64,000 nt of DNA from Methylorubrum suomiense (GCF_022179765.1 NZ_BPRE01000004.1:308204-372203), one strand, 5' to 3'; counted from the first letter of the stretch, positions 1 to 9,672 are shown. Notes: generated by a model from the letters alone, not told the origin. Made by a program: numbers and translations.

Positions 1-118
1 GACCGTAGCCATGGCCTTGGGCGGCTGCCGGTTCGGGGATTGTTGCCAAGCCAAAGCCTAGTGCGAGCGCAGCAAAGCCAGCGATGAGTGAGGCTCTGAA
101 TTTAGACGTACGTGTCAT
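1..118 (-). CDS. secreted small protein, N-terminal part only
   Basis: This gene runs off the left edge, so only about 39 N-terminal residues are visible. They read MTRTSKFRASLIAGFAALA and continue into a second hydrophobic stretch ending in AAAQ, which is a good Sec signal peptide with a likely cleavage site after the AAA. The residues after it (GHGYG) hint at a Gly/His/Tyr-rich mature protein, as in many small envelope proteins of Hyphomicrobiales. The function is unknown. I chose the ATG at 118-116 because it places the positively charged n-region correctly. Confidence 0.6.
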   Translation of the reverse strand, partial: MTRTSKFRASLIAGFAALALGFGLATIPEPAAAQGHGYG

Positions 119-387
119 GGAATAAACTCCGCAATTACGGGGATCGATTTCGTGTGGCGACCTTGGCAGGTTCAACGACCGCCGCCGAAGACGATGTGAA
201 CAGCGAGCGGCGGCGGGTGCGCATTTCCTACAGGCACGTAACGCTCGACGGGACGGAAAAGTCGAAGTCTCGTTCCAAAATGATCCGCAAACGGCCGTTT
301 TCGGCGCAAAGCCGGCGACGAGCGAGGCAACCAGGAATTGCTGCGCTTAAATTGTCCCGCATCTCTGCTGCACAATCAGCGTACCCA
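119..387. other. non-coding stretch left of the IS element
   Basis: I see no convincing gene here. Short frames exist on both strands but they are arginine/serine-rich and lack a ribosome binding site. It is probably the 5' region of the secreted protein gene on the left plus DNA separated from the 1593 gene by the IS insertion. Confidence 0.4.
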
Positions 388-389
388 TA

Positions 390-400
390 ATACCAATCGG
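390..400 (+). repeat. left terminal inverted repeat of the IS630 element
   Basis: The 11-bp end ATACCAATCGG is preceded by TA at 388-389 and is exactly complementary to 1563-1573. Confidence 0.85.
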
Positions 401-472
401 TACGGGTGAGGACTCGCGGGTTTACGCGGAAGCGGCGGATGTGATTCGATGTGGCAAGCTAGGAGGTTTGCC

Positions 473-1556
473 ATGTCGAAGGCCGTGGATCTGCGCGAGG
501 ATTTCGATGCGGATACCCTGCGACGTCTGGCGCGGAAGAGCCGCGATGCCGGTCAGAGCCGGCGGCTTCTCGCGCTGGCCGCGATCTACGAGGGTGGGAG
601 CCGGACGCAGGCCTCGCGGATCGGCGCGGTCGGCCTGCAGACGGTGCGCGACTGGGTGCTGGCCTTCAACGCGGCCGGGCCGGACGGCCTGATCGAGCGC
701 AAGAAGCCCGGCCCGCGGTTCAAGCTCGACGCGGCCCAGCGGCAGGCGCTCGCGGTTGCCATCGAGGAAGGGCCGGACCTGCAACGGGACGGCGTGGTGC
801 GCTGGCGGCTGAAGGACTTGGCGGCTTGGCTGTTCGCGCGCTTCGGCGTCAGCCTCGACGAGAGCAGTGTCGGACGGGAGGTGAAGCGGATGGGCTATGC
901 CAAGCTGTCGGCCCGTCCGCGCCATCATCAGCAGGACCCGGCGGCGCTGACGGCGTTTAAAAAAACCTCCCCGCCCGCGTGAGCGCGATCCGCGCCCAAC
1001 TGCCAGTCGACACGCCGCTCGAACTCTGGTGGCAGGACGTCCTTCGAGAGCCTCAGGATGAGAGCCCGCGTCGGTCAGAAGAACACGGTCCCGCGCCGGT
1101 GGGCGCGCAAGGGCAGCCGGCCCACGGCGCCCAAGGATCAGCGCACGGCGTCCGCCTACATCTTCGGGGCGATCCTGTCCCGAGAAGGGCAAGGACGCCG
1201 GTCTCGTCCTGCCCCGCTGCGCCACACCGGCCATGAACGCGCATCTGGCCGAAATCAGCCGCGCCGTCGATCCAGGCGCGCACGCCGTCCAAATCCTCGA
1301 CGGCGCCGGCTGGCACGTCGCCGCCGACCTCGTCGTCCCCGACAACTTCACCTTGCTGACGCTGCCGTCTCATGCGCCCGAACTCAACCCGGTCGAGAAT
1401 GTCTGGCAGTTCCTGCGCGAGAACTGGCTCGGCGACCGGATCTTCGACTCCTACGAGGACATCCTCGATCAATGCTGCGAGGCTTGGAACAAGCTCGTCG
1501 CACAGCCTTGGATGATCATGTCGCTCGGACTGCGCGAATGGGCCTATCGGTTATGA
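473..1556 (+). pseudogene. IS630-family transposase, frameshifted
   Basis: The N-terminal part (473-982) has the helix-turn-helix of IS630 transposases (QASRIGAVGLQTVRDWVLAF). The C-terminal part (about 1233-1556) keeps the DDE-type end with the SHAPELNPVENVWQF motif. They lie in different frames. A T3A7 run at 956-965 could give a programmed -1 shift joining FKK to NLPARVSAIRAQLP. After WWQD an insertion of about 18 bp plus one base moves the frame near 1040-1060, and one extra C near 1176-1180 shifts it again. The last two changes look like real damage, so the product is probably inactive. The first ATG with a nearby AGGAGG is at 473. Confidence 0.8.
956..965 (+). other. possible programmed -1 frameshift site in the IS630 transposase
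   Basis: The sequence TTTAAAAAAA, read as TTT AAA AAA ACC in frame, allows a single -1 slip on the A run. That continues the conserved transposase sequence past the TGA at 980-982. Programmed frameshifting at A runs is known in several IS families, including IS630 members. Whether it is used here is inference, because further damage lies downstream. Confidence 0.4.
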
Positions 1557-1562
1557 ACCATG

Positions 1563-1573
1563 CCGATTGGTAT
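1563..1573 (-). repeat. right terminal inverted repeat of the IS630 element
   Basis: The sequence CCGATTGGTAT is followed by the duplicated TA at 1574-1575. Together with the left end it defines the element precisely. Confidence 0.85.
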
Positions 1574-1592
1574 TAGCCGGCGCTTGGACCAC

Positions 1593-1871
1593 GTGCGTTC
1601 TGAGGAGTTCTGGGATCGCGTGATGCACGAAGCCTACGAGATCCTGCCTGCGCAAGGCAGCATGTCGGTTGCGGACATCATGGTTCGGCTGCGAATGACG
1701 ACGCTGAAGGGCGGCCGCTTGGTCAAGGAAGCGCTATCCGAGGGGATGCCGCGCAAGAAGATCGAGATCAGCGTCGAATACGAGCGATACTTCCAGAGGG
1801 TTGGCAAGGACGCCTATGCGCGCCTCCCAGGCTGGGACGGCGCGCTGGGCAAGCGGACGCGCGCCGGGTAG
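1593..1871 (+). CDS. hypothetical protein next to the IS630 insertion
   Basis: I do not recognise this protein of about 92 residues. The open frame extends back into the IS terminal repeat (ATG at 1560). That ATG belongs to the IS, so the native start is probably the GTG at 1593, the ATG at 1623, or has been lost. The sequence is well balanced (FWDRVMHEAYEILP, then MSVADIMVRLRMTTLKGGRLVKE), with a helix-turn-helix-like middle and a basic C-terminus. The IS sits directly upstream, so expression is doubtful. Confidence 0.45.
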   Translation: MRSEEFWDRVMHEAYEILPAQGSMSVADIMVRLRMTTLKGGRLVKEALSEGMPRKKIEISVEYERYFQRVGKDAYARLPGWDGALGKRTRAG

Positions 1872-1961
1872 GGTTGGCGAAGTGTCCGGCGCCTCCCGAG
1901 AGCGCCGGCGGGCTAAACTCACCTGGACCTCAGGAAGGATTGGCGCAGCTTCGGCCCTGCG

Positions 1962-2279
1962 TCACCAAAGGTCCTCCTCGTCGAGACGCTGCAGGGCCGA
2001 AACATGCAGCCGCAAGCTGTCCGATAGCTCGCCTCGGACCAAGGCGAGGTCCCCGAGTTCGTCGAACGCGACGTCGAGCAGTTCGGGACCCATCACCTCG
2101 ACGAAGGCTCCTTGGGTCTCCTCATCGTATTCGGTGGATTCGACGACGCGATCTGATACCGCCCTCAGCCTGCCCAACCGTTCCCTGGTCGGCGGAAGGC
2201 GCCGGCGTGTGGCCCTTCCGGTTGAGCTTGACGGAGCCTTATCCTGCTCAACGTCGCGCGGACTCGCGTGCCTCATCGT
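1962..2279 (-). CDS. hypothetical acidic protein
   Basis: This is a 105-residue protein of no recognised family. The N-terminal third is basic and serine-rich. The rest is acidic and helical (GAFVEVMGPELLDVAFDEL, then ALVRGELSDSLRLHVSALQ). The ATG at 2279 is preceded by GGGAG at a good distance, which I prefer over the longer GTG frame at 2342. The composition looks coding, unlike most of the surrounding 2 kb. Confidence 0.5.
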   Translation of the reverse strand, partial: TMRHASPRDVEQDKAPSSSTGRATRRRLPPTRERLGRLRAVSDRVVESTEYDEETQGAFVEVMGPELLDVAFDELGDLALVRGELSDSLRLHVSALQRLDEEDLW

Positions 2280-2396
2280 CTCACTCCCGTTGCTAGAGTG
2301 CGCTTCGTGTCTGGGGAACCGGAGTCGTAAATCGTCTGACACCGGTCGCGGCCATGTGCTCGCGGTCGGTGCGGTTGATCTGCAGGGCGGGGCAGC

Positions 2397-2639
2397 CTAC
2401 CGCCCGGGGGACTTCGACGTCGCGATACCGTCCGACCACTGGCGCAGGGGCAGCCAAACCCTATCGGCACTTGGCGGCACCAGCGTCGTATTTATATCGC
2501 CAGTATATTCTACCGCCGATCCGCCTGCTTGACCATCACCCTCGCCGCGCCGGACCAGGATGGTCGTGTCGACCTGTGGATTGCGGGAACTTCGGTAAGG
2601 GGAATTCGGCAACGGCCCGGCAGCACCGACGACAGGCAT
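2397..2639 (-). CDS. possible small hypothetical protein
   Basis: This is an 80-residue frame with an ATG at 2639 and GGAGAG about 10 bases upstream. It is less GC-rich than its neighbourhood. It contains a plausible protein-like stretch (SAVEYTGDINTTLVPPSADR), but I recognise no domain. It could be a chance frame in acquired DNA. Confidence 0.25.
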   Translation of the reverse strand: MPVVGAAGPLPNSPYRSSRNPQVDTTILVRRGEGDGQAGGSAVEYTGDINTTLVPPSADRVWLPLRQWSDGIATSKSPGR

Positions 2640-3802
2640 AGGGTCAGTGCTCTCCGGGATGGCCCTGGGGGCCATCGGTTCCCACGTCATCTCGGTCAGC
2701 GGCTGTGCTTTTGCTCCTCAGGAGCAGGCCGATTGCTCCGAGCCTAGCCGCCCGGCAAACGTCGTGAATGCCCTTCACGGGCTGCTTGGTACGGACCGAA
2801 GCCGACGCCCTGGACACCTGCCCGTACCGACGGAGCATTCGCAACGGGGACTGGGACGACAAGGTCGGAGGTGGCGCTCGCGGATATCGCAAGTCAGGTG
2901 GCGGTTCCGCGGCGTCGTAACGCGCCATACCGCTTCCGCATCGACCTTTGAGGTTCATTGAGAACGGAAACGGTCTCTTGCAACTGGACAGGCTACCTTC
3001 GGCACCGCGTGCGGCCGCGATGCCCTTTCGTCCCGTCGGTCGCCGCACATGGCGACGAGTTCCGGATCGGCCTCCGGTATTGCAGTTGTATATACCTGCG
3101 GTATAATTAGAGACTTCACCCACGTTTCGTCGATGCGGCGCGGCCGTCCCAGAAGGGGCGGCCGACGCGCGTTTCTCGTACGCCAGCCGCCATGCGCGAT
3201 CCAGGGGTAATTTCAATGGAACAGGGGGAGCGAACGATGTCGTTCGGCATCCAGAGGTTTCGGGGCGAATCGTCCAGTTCAGGACGGCCGCTCACGGTCT
3301 TAGACGCATTGTTCGAGGGCTTGGTGGGGATGGCCGCCGAACGGTCGGACGCCCAAAGGCTGGTCGCGCGCGGACAGAATAGGAAAGTTGCCGGTCGGGA
3401 CTTGTACGCGGGCGACCTGGAATTAGATGTCGCCGTGACGCGAAATGCTCCGGCCAGGATGCGAAATTCACGTCGCGATGGTGCAGCGGAGACCCGGCCC
3501 CGTGGACGGGAGAGACGAAAATCACGGCCAAGCGCCCGAAGTCGCTTGTCGGCGGGAGCGAGCCGAAGCGTACGTGGCGTCGCGCGGCATGGATTCGAAC
3601 GCCGGTCGCTACCGGGATGCCTGGAAGGATGACCGCTTGCGACCCGGCCAGGTGCGTCGAGGAGAACGTGACGGTCTCGGGCGGAGTCAAAGGAAAGCCA
3701 TCCGGCGCACCGAGATGGACGTAAAGCGAACCCGCGCACGTCCCGGCTATCGCGTCCTCAGGCAAGCAATTCTCCCTTCTCTTCGCATGGAGCGGCGTTG
3801 CG
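2640..3802. other. about 1.2 kb without a convincing gene, upstream of the recombinase
   Basis: Frames on both strands are arginine/serine/proline-rich and mutually overlapping, which is typical of non-coding high-GC DNA. The one distinctive site is a small AT-rich palindrome at 3091-3105 (TATACC-TGC-GGTATA), which could be an operator or core site. A serine recombinase follows, so this stretch could hold its attachment site, but I cannot point to a repeat that proves it. Confidence 0.35.
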
Positions 3803-6391
3803 ATGGCCCACGGTGAACGGACGACCGACCTGATGCCTGGCGCCGTGGATCTGCGGCAGGTGGTCGATACGACGGCATTGTGCCCTCTGGACCGGTTGGC
3901 CCTTCGACGGAACCTGGATGTCGAACGCCGTGACGGCTTCGGCCCACCGGACAAGCTTGTGCCCGTGGGCCTCTACGCTCGCTACTCGTCTAATAAGCAG
4001 AAGGAGATGAGCATCGAGCGTCAGGTCAAGGTTGTAACCGCTTACATGAGGAAGCTTGGTTACGCGATTTACGTGCTGTATGACGACCCTGCTCGAAGTG
4101 CCCGATCAATGCGTGATCGTGAAAGCCTGCAGCGTTTGCTCGAAGACTGTCGGTCTGGCAAGATAAAAGTCATCATGGTTGAGGACTTTGACCGGTGGTC
4201 CCGCGAAACTTACGATGCGGTCGAAGTATGCGAGGAATTGAATGAGCTTGGCGTGGAATTTCATAGCGCCGGCGACTTCAAGGCACTGAACAAGAAGGAG
4301 GTCATCGAAGCGGCACTCAAGGCCGAGGCGGATCGGGACCGTCGCACCCTGATCATGGGCATGGGCAGGTTCCAGCACGCTGCCCAGGGCGGCGCCCATT
4401 CCGGTGCGTTCTTCGGATATCGGTACGGCGAAGAAAGGGGCTTCCTCGTGCGTCACCCCGAGGAAGAGAAGACCATATTTTCAATCTTTGAAATGGCAGC
4501 CGCGGGAATTTCCTACCGAAGCATCGGCCGGATCATGAAGGAACGCGGGGTTGCAGGACCGACGAAGGATTGCAGATGGACGAAATCGACCGTTGCGAAC
4601 GTTTTGGGCCAGTTGGCCTATACGGGTAGATGGTACTATCCATTTACCTTGAATACGTTCGACCGCAAATCGGGGAAGGTCACCGTCCAGCGTCGGCATC
4701 CGAGCGAGATGACGCGCAACTACTTCGATCACCTTCGAATTGTGCCAGACGATCTGTTTTTCGCTGTCAACGAGAAGCGACGCCCCCGGGGGAAGCAGAA
4801 GTTCGAGCACAGCCACTTCTTGGCCGGAAAGGCGACGTGCGACTGCGCCGGGGTCGAAGGCCAGCGGTTCACCTTGGGTGGTCGACAGCTAACCTGCAAC
4901 GTCTGGTCGGACGGGGGCTGCTGCCCGGCGAGGCGTCACTCCGTTATGCACGAGACCGTGGAGCGCGCCGTCCTCACCGCCGTTTGCGGCAAGCTGCGGT
5001 CCTTCGTCGGCGAGGAGGATTTCGCGGCTGCCGTCGACCGCTCGCTACGTGAGGCCTCCGCCGCCCGCCGCGCCGCCCGTGCGGATGTTGCGCGTAAGAT
5101 TGCGGTCACCCGCGAACAGCTTCGCCGGGCGCTCGTCAAGGAGCTTGAATCGACCTATCCATCCGACCTGTTGTCCGAGGAGAGGAGCCGGCTGACGGGG
5201 GAGCTCGCAGACCTTCAGGCCCGTTCGGCGGGCCTCGCCGAACTGCCCGAGGTGGACGAAGCCGGTGAGAGGCTTCGAACACTTTCCGCCACGTTGGATC
5301 ACCTTATCGAGCGGGTGCCATTCAGGGCCTTGACGGAGGCGGAGGCGAAGGTCTCCGCCGCCCTTGCCCGCCTCGTCCAGCGGGTGGTGGTCATACGGGA
5401 TGGCCGGCCGGCGGGGACCTTGGGCCTGGCCATCCACCTGGACTTCTTGGCGTTCCTACAGGAGGACGGGAGCTGCGGCTCGCCCGGTGTTAGCTTGGAC
5501 GTGATCCATGTCGATGTCGAGCAGCCGATGGGACGCCATGTCCGCCTTCGCGAAGACGCCCAGCGGCTTATGGCAACCGGAGGTTATCGGATCGACGACG
5601 CGCGTTGGGCCCTCGTCGCCAAGCACCTCCCGGACGTCACGGGCCACAGGAATGACTCGCGCCACATCCCGACGCGGGCTCTGGTCGACGCCCTCCTGCT
5701 CCGGCTCCGGACGGGCCTGCCTTTGCTGTCGGCGGCGTTCGGCGACGCGCTGGAGATGCGGCGTGCACTCTCGCGGTTCGTCTATGCCGCAGGGGACCAG
5801 ATCCTGATTGACCTCCTTCGCGAGGCGGACCCTTCCTTCGTGGCCGGACTGGACCTCGGTCCGGTCGAGGCCGCGCGGGCGCGCTGGAAGGTTGGCGGTG
5901 ATGATTGGCGCAAGCGCAGGGGGCCGGCCGCACGCTTCCACGCCCTGAATGGCCAGGATGCGCTCACCGACGAGCAATGGCTGGCCTCGAAGCCGCTGTT
6001 GCATTCGTCCATCGAGATCTCGTTCAAGGGCACCCCGGGCATTCCCGGCCGGCTGCTTCTGGAGGCGGTGATCCTGGCGCTGCGGACCGGCCTCTCATGG
6101 CGCAGGATGCCGGAGCGGTTCGGTGACGAACGGAACCTCACGAATTCCGTGCGCCGGCTGGTCCGCAGCGGAAGTTGGGACCGGTTGCTGGAGCTATGGG
6201 CGCTGCGCTTCCCTGAGCTTCTCGATGACTTGGATGTCGGGCGCTTGGCCAATATGCTCCGGGGTTCGGCGCAGTGGCAGGGCCCGTCACCCAGGCGCTC
6301 GCGCTACGCCAGGAACGGCGGCGTGGCCCCGGCCGTCCATCGAGCGCGCCGACGCAAGTCGCCTGCCGGGCGGAAGAGGGACGCGGCCTAG
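3803..6391 (+). CDS. large serine recombinase with C-terminal tandem transposase-type HTH domains
   Basis: This 862-residue protein starts at an ATG preceded by GGAGCGG. Residues about 53-200 form a resolvase domain with the motif YARYSS (catalytic Ser62) and the block VEDFDRWSRE. Residues about 205-300 form a recombinase domain (GFFGYRYGEERG region onward), followed by a Cys-rich zinc ribbon (CDC, then C, then CC near 345-375) and a coiled coil (about 400-510). This is the layout of phage and island integrases. Unusually, the C-terminus carries two related repeats. One spans about residues 594-683 (RIDDARWALVAKHLP, then LRLRTGLP). The other spans about 719-813 (LTDEQW, LRTGLSWRRMPERFG, RSGSWDRLLE). 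These match the helix-turn-helix domain (DUF4096) at the start of IS5-type transposases. No DDE catalytic domain follows. It probably mobilises or mobilised this island. Confidence 0.85.
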   Translation: MAHGERTTDLMPGAVDLRQVVDTTALCPLDRLALRRNLDVERRDGFGPPDKLVPVGLYARYSSNKQKEMSIERQVKVVTAYMRKLGYAIYVLYDDPARSARSMRDRESLQRLLEDCRSGKIKVIMVEDFDRWSRETYDAVEVCEELNELGVEFHSAGDFKALNKKEVIEAALKAEADRDRRTLIMGMGRFQHAAQGGAHSGAFFGYRYGEERGFLVRHPEEEKTIFSIFEMAAAGISYRSIGRIMKERGVAGPTKDCRWTKSTVANVLGQLAYTGRWYYPFTLNTFDRKSGKVTVQRRHPSEMTRNYFDHLRIVPDDLFFAVNEKRRPRGKQKFEHSHFLAGKATCDCAGVEGQRFTLGGRQLTCNVWSDGGCCPARRHSVMHETVERAVLTAVCGKLRSFVGEEDFAAAVDRSLREASAARRAARADVARKIAVTREQLRRALVKELESTYPSDLLSEERSRLTGELADLQARSAGLAELPEVDEAGERLRTLSATLDHLIERVPFRALTEAEAKVSAALARLVQRVVVIRDGRPAGTLGLAIHLDFLAFLQEDGSCGSPGVSLDVIHVDVEQPMGRHVRLREDAQRLMATGGYRIDDARWALVAKHLPDVTGHRNDSRHIPTRALVDALLLRLRTGLPLLSAAFGDALEMRRALSRFVYAAGDQILIDLLREADPSFVAGLDLGPVEAARARWKVGGDDWRKRRGPAARFHALNGQDALTDEQWLASKPLLHSSIEISFKGTPGIPGRLLLEAVILALRTGLSWRRMPERFGDERNLTNSVRRLVRSGSWDRLLELWALRFPELLDDLDVGRLANMLRGSAQWQGPSPRRSRYARNGGVAPAVHRARRRKSPAGRKRDAA

Positions 6392-6558
6392 GCGCCGCCA
6401 GCCGTGTTCTTGGACGGCGAGCGTCAAGGGTCTGGACGTTGGGCGCAGGAACGAATGCAGAGAGTGCTCGATGGCGATCGGCCAACGCCCGTGCTGGTCG
6501 CGGCGTCCCGGGCGCTATCCTGCGTACGCCTCCGGGCGAAAGGGCACGCGGCCAGCCT

Positions 6559-6996
6559 TCAGCTCCTGTAGGCGACCAGGATCGTGCCGGCCGCTATCAG
6601 ACCGACGCCCAACCAGTTGGGGACGGTCAGGCGTTCTCCGAGGAAGATGGTCGCGAAGACCGCCACCAGGACGACGCTCAACTTGTCGATGGGCGCCACG
6701 CGGGCGGCATCCCCGAGCTTCAGGGCGCGGAAGTAACAGAGCCACGATCCACCGGTGGCGAGCCCCGATAGGACAAGAAACAGGTATGTTCGTCCCGAAA
6801 CTGAATCGAGTGGTTGCCATTGGCCCGTGCCGGCCAAAAGCGCGCCGAGGACGCACAGGATCACCACCGTACGGATGAAGGTGGCGAAGTCCGAGTTGAT
6901 GTTCTCTATCCCGATCTTGGCAAAGATCGCCGTCAGCGCGGCAAATGCCGCCGAGAACAACGCCCAGAACTGCCAGGAGGCCAGCACGGCTTTCAT
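6559..6996 (-). CDS. EamA/DMT-superfamily single-domain transporter
   Basis: This 145-residue inner-membrane protein has about five hydrophobic segments and one EamA repeat (WLCYFRALKLGDAARVAPI, then a last helix with GVGLIAAGTILVAY). Half-size DMT proteins of this kind export small metabolites or amines as dimers. The substrate here cannot be told. The ATG at 6996 is chosen because GGAG lies six bases upstream. The frame extends further but without membrane character. Confidence 0.75.
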   Translation of the reverse strand: MKAVLASWQFWALFSAAFAALTAIFAKIGIENINSDFATFIRTVVILCVLGALLAGTGQWQPLDSVSGRTYLFLVLSGLATGGSWLCYFRALKLGDAARVAPIDKLSVVLVAVFATIFLGERLTVPNWLGVGLIAAGTILVAYRS

Positions 6997-7301
6997 GGGC
7001 ATCTCCGAAAGTCGGAAACGAAAGGGGTCGTGACGAGCAGCCGCCGAACCGAGCAACATGCAACGCTGTTCGACGGTCTTATGCGGATGCCGATGATCCA
7101 CGGCGCCGTAGCGCTGCCGCGCCCCGGCAAGATGGAGCGGGGCGAGGCTGCCGCCTCAGCATTCCGCCGGCGCCGGAAGGGAGGTCGTCCCGGTCTGCCC
7201 GCCCCTTCGGCATCGGTGAGGCCCTCACGCATCTGGGGTTGACGTGGGCCGGGAGCAGGAAGGAATCACGGGTTGCTCGCTTAAACCGGGCGGCGGGTCG
7301 G

Positions 7302-8642
7302 TCAGAGGCGGTCGAACACGGAACCCATCCTCGGGCTGAACAAGCGCTCGTAAGTGCGCATGAGGAAGGCGTCGGTCATGCCGGCCACGTGGTCGCAGAT
7401 TACGCGCCGACCGTCAGGCGCCTTTTCGTACGCCTCGTAGGTCGACCGCGGCAGGAACGACTTCGGCTCCGAGGCGAGGGCCTCGAACACCGCGACGACC
7501 ATACCCTGACCCTTGAATTCGAGGTGCTGGACCCCCGGGCTGCGAATGACGACCTCCCGGACCAGTTCCTTCAGCGCTTCCAGGAAGGTGTTCGCTCCGG
7601 CTTCGATGGCAGCCCGATATCGAACGAGGGGCTCGTCGAACTCCTCCCTGGTCTCGATCACGCAGTTCGTGATCAGGTGATGGACCATCCGGCCGATGCA
7701 CCTCTTCCGGGTATCGCCGGCACCGAACAGCCGATCAAGGAATCCCTCATAGACGTTGTTGCCGAACTCCTCCGGGTATTTCTCCTTGAGACTGTTGAGG
7801 AAACTTGAGCTCTTCTCCTCGGTCACGTGCGCTTCGAAATCCACCTGCGTTACCAGGCCAAGGGCGAGGGCATCCTCCAGGTCATGGATGCCGAAGCCGA
7901 TGTCGTCGGCGACGTCCATGATGCTGCAATCGAACGACTTGTGGAGGGGCTTGCGGTGCTTGCCCTCTTGATCGCGGGCCTCGGTGAAGGCGTTGCGGTC
8001 CTTTTCGCTGAGTGGGGCGAGGATCCAGTCGACGACGTCTTGCTCGCAATCCAGGTAGCACTTGGGCGGCTTGGAGGCCTCGCGGTCGATGATCCGGATC
8101 GACTCCGGGCCGACGTGGAGGGCGGGGCGGATGTCCGCGTTCATCGCGAGGCTGAAGGGCACGGGATACTTCAGAACCCCGAGCAGGGTGCGCCGCATCA
8201 GGTTCGCGCCGGCGGCCTTGGAGAACTTTTCCAGCCTGGACAGGATGCGCAGGGTCTGGCCGTTGCCCTCGAAACCGCCGGCACCGCGCATGCAGAAATT
8301 CAGGGCGACCTCGCCGCCGTGGCCGAACGGGGGGTGGCCGAGGTCGTGGGTCATGCCCACGGCCTGGATCATGCTGAGGTCCGGGATGTATTGCCGGGCG
8401 GAATGGTCGGCATAAACCTTCTCGAACCGCCGCGCGATCCCGCCGGCGATCTGCGCGACCTCAAGCGAATGGGTGAGCCTCGTCCGGTAGAAGTCGCTGT
8501 CGCCGAGGTTCAGGATTTGCGTCTTGCCCTGCAAACGCCGGAACGACGCGGAGTGGATGACCCGGCTGTAATCGGTGGCGGCCCCATCGCGGGCGTCGTC
8601 GGCCTGGGCCTGCCATGGTTCGCGGCGGTCGTACCAATCCAT
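7302..8642 (-). CDS. dgt: deoxyguanosinetriphosphate triphosphohydrolase (dGTPase, HD domain)
   Basis: The product is 446 residues. dGTPases split dGTP into deoxyguanosine and triphosphate. The HD metal-binding residues are present: HSLEVAQIAGG, then THDLGHPPFGHGGE, and a late Asp in MDVADDIGFGIHDLEDAL. The N-terminal SASFRRLQGKTQI block is also typical. I chose the ATG at 8642; an in-frame TTG lies two codons upstream. It lies in accessory DNA, separate from core replication genes, so a role in phage defence by dNTP depletion is possible but is inference. Confidence 0.88.
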   Translation of the reverse strand: MDWYDRREPWQAQADDARDGAATDYSRVIHSASFRRLQGKTQILNLGDSDFYRTRLTHSLEVAQIAGGIARRFEKVYADHSARQYIPDLSMIQAVGMTHDLGHPPFGHGGEVALNFCMRGAGGFEGNGQTLRILSRLEKFSKAAGANLMRRTLLGVLKYPVPFSLAMNADIRPALHVGPESIRIIDREASKPPKCYLDCEQDVVDWILAPLSEKDRNAFTEARDQEGKHRKPLHKSFDCSIMDVADDIGFGIHDLEDALALGLVTQVDFEAHVTEEKSSSFLNSLKEKYPEEFGNNVYEGFLDRLFGAGDTRKRCIGRMVHHLITNCVIETREEFDEPLVRYRAAIEAGANTFLEALKELVREVVIRSPGVQHLEFKGQGMVVAVFEALASEPKSFLPRSTYEAYEKAPDGRRVICDHVAGMTDAFLMRTYERLFSPRMGSVFDRL

Positions 8643-8904
8643 ATGCAATCACTTTCGCGGCTAAACTCGATCCAGGCAGCCGGTACCTCTCGGCTGCGCT
8701 GAATACCAACGGAAAGCGTCGATGCCGCCGCGGTTCCTTGCACACGGCGCCTCCGTCCTCTTAGGAGCCTCGGCAGTTGGATGTGCGGGTCTTCCACCGT
8801 CGGTGTTTCGAGCCGCGGGACAAGGGCCGCTACGCCCGTAAGGGAGGCTGACAGCGCAATCCGCAGGCCGGGACCGAGGCTCGCTCCACGGGGGAACGGT
8901 CCGT

Positions 8905-9651
8905 CTACCGCTTCACGAACCCGATGTCGGCGGCGACGCCCTTGAAGCGCTCGGGCTCGCGCTCCTTACGCTCGGAGTAGCGGTCGACGAGGTAGTCGGC
9001 CCGTCCACGCGTCAGGAGAGTGAACTTCATCAGCTCCTCGCAGACGTCCACTACCCGGTCGTAGAGCGGCCCTGGCCTCATGCGGCCGGCATCGTCGAAC
9101 TCCTTGTAGGCCATCGGCACCGACGACTGGTTCGGGATGGTGATCATCCGCATCCAGCGCCCCAGCACCCGCATGCTGTTGACCGCATTGAAACTCTGCG
9201 ATCCGCCCGAGACCTGCATCACCGCAAGCGTCCGCCCCTGCGTCGGGCGCACCGAGCCCTCGCTCAGCGGCAGCCAGTCGACCTGGGCCTTCATCACCCC
9301 GGTCATGTTGCCGTGCCGCTCCGGGCTGACCCAGACCTGCCCCTCCGACCAGATCGAGAGCTGCCGGAGTTCCTGCACCTTCGGATGTTCGACGGGCGCG
9401 TCGTCGGGCAGCGGTAGCCCGTCCGCGTGGAATATGCGGACCTCCCCGCCCATCGCCTCCAGCAGCCGTGCCGCCTCGAAGGCCAGGAAGCGGCTGAACG
9501 AACGCTCCCGGAGCGACCCGTAGAGGACGAGGAACCGAGGCGCATGGTCGAGCGGCGTCGGCGCCGCCATCCGTTCCTCGGTCGGCACCTCGAAATGCGC
9601 CTCGGAGAGGTTCGGCACCCCGTCGGCGAACGGCTGCTGGGGCTTGTTCAA
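8905..9651 (-). CDS. arsH: arsenical resistance protein ArsH
   Basis: This is a 248-residue NADPH-dependent FMN flavoprotein. ArsH oxidises trivalent organoarsenicals to less toxic pentavalent forms. The flavodoxin-like start [19 protein letters not shown] binds FMN phosphate. The family blocks [17 protein letters not shown] and [20 protein letters not shown] are intact. It is transcribed away from arsR across a 50-bp intergenic region that holds a likely ArsR operator, so it should be induced with the rest of the locus. Confidence 0.93.
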   Translation of the reverse strand: MNKPQQPFADGVPNLSEAHFEVPTEERMAAPTPLDHAPRFLVLYGSLRERSFSRFLAFEAARLLEAMGGEVRIFHADGLPLPDDAPVEHPKVQELRQLSIWSEGQVWVSPERHGNMTGVMKAQVDWLPLSEGSVRPTQGRTLAVMQVSGGSQSFNAVNSMRVLGRWMRMITIPNQSSVPMAYKEFDDAGRMRPGPLYDRVVDVCEELMKFTLLTRGRADYLVDRYSERKEREPERFKGVAADIGFVKR

Positions 9652-9672
9652 GGCGTTTAACTCCTCTACGTT

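Larger units (their letters stand above)
390..1573 (+). mobile_element. IS630-family insertion sequence (decayed)
   Basis: The element is 1184 bp, bounded by 11-bp perfect terminal inverted repeats (ATACCAATCGG at 390-400 and its complement at 1563-1573). It is flanked on both sides by TA (388-389 and 1574-1575), the TA target duplication expected for IS630/Tc1-mariner elements. It carries one transposase that is interrupted by frameshifts. The insertion lies just upstream of a small hypothetical gene and may have removed its promoter or start. Confidence 0.88.

Noticed and set aside
3587..3605. A GGATTCGAAC stretch resembling a tRNA T-loop, a possible left attachment site
   Set aside because: Only about ten bases match and the tRNA-Ala 3' end is not repeated around it.
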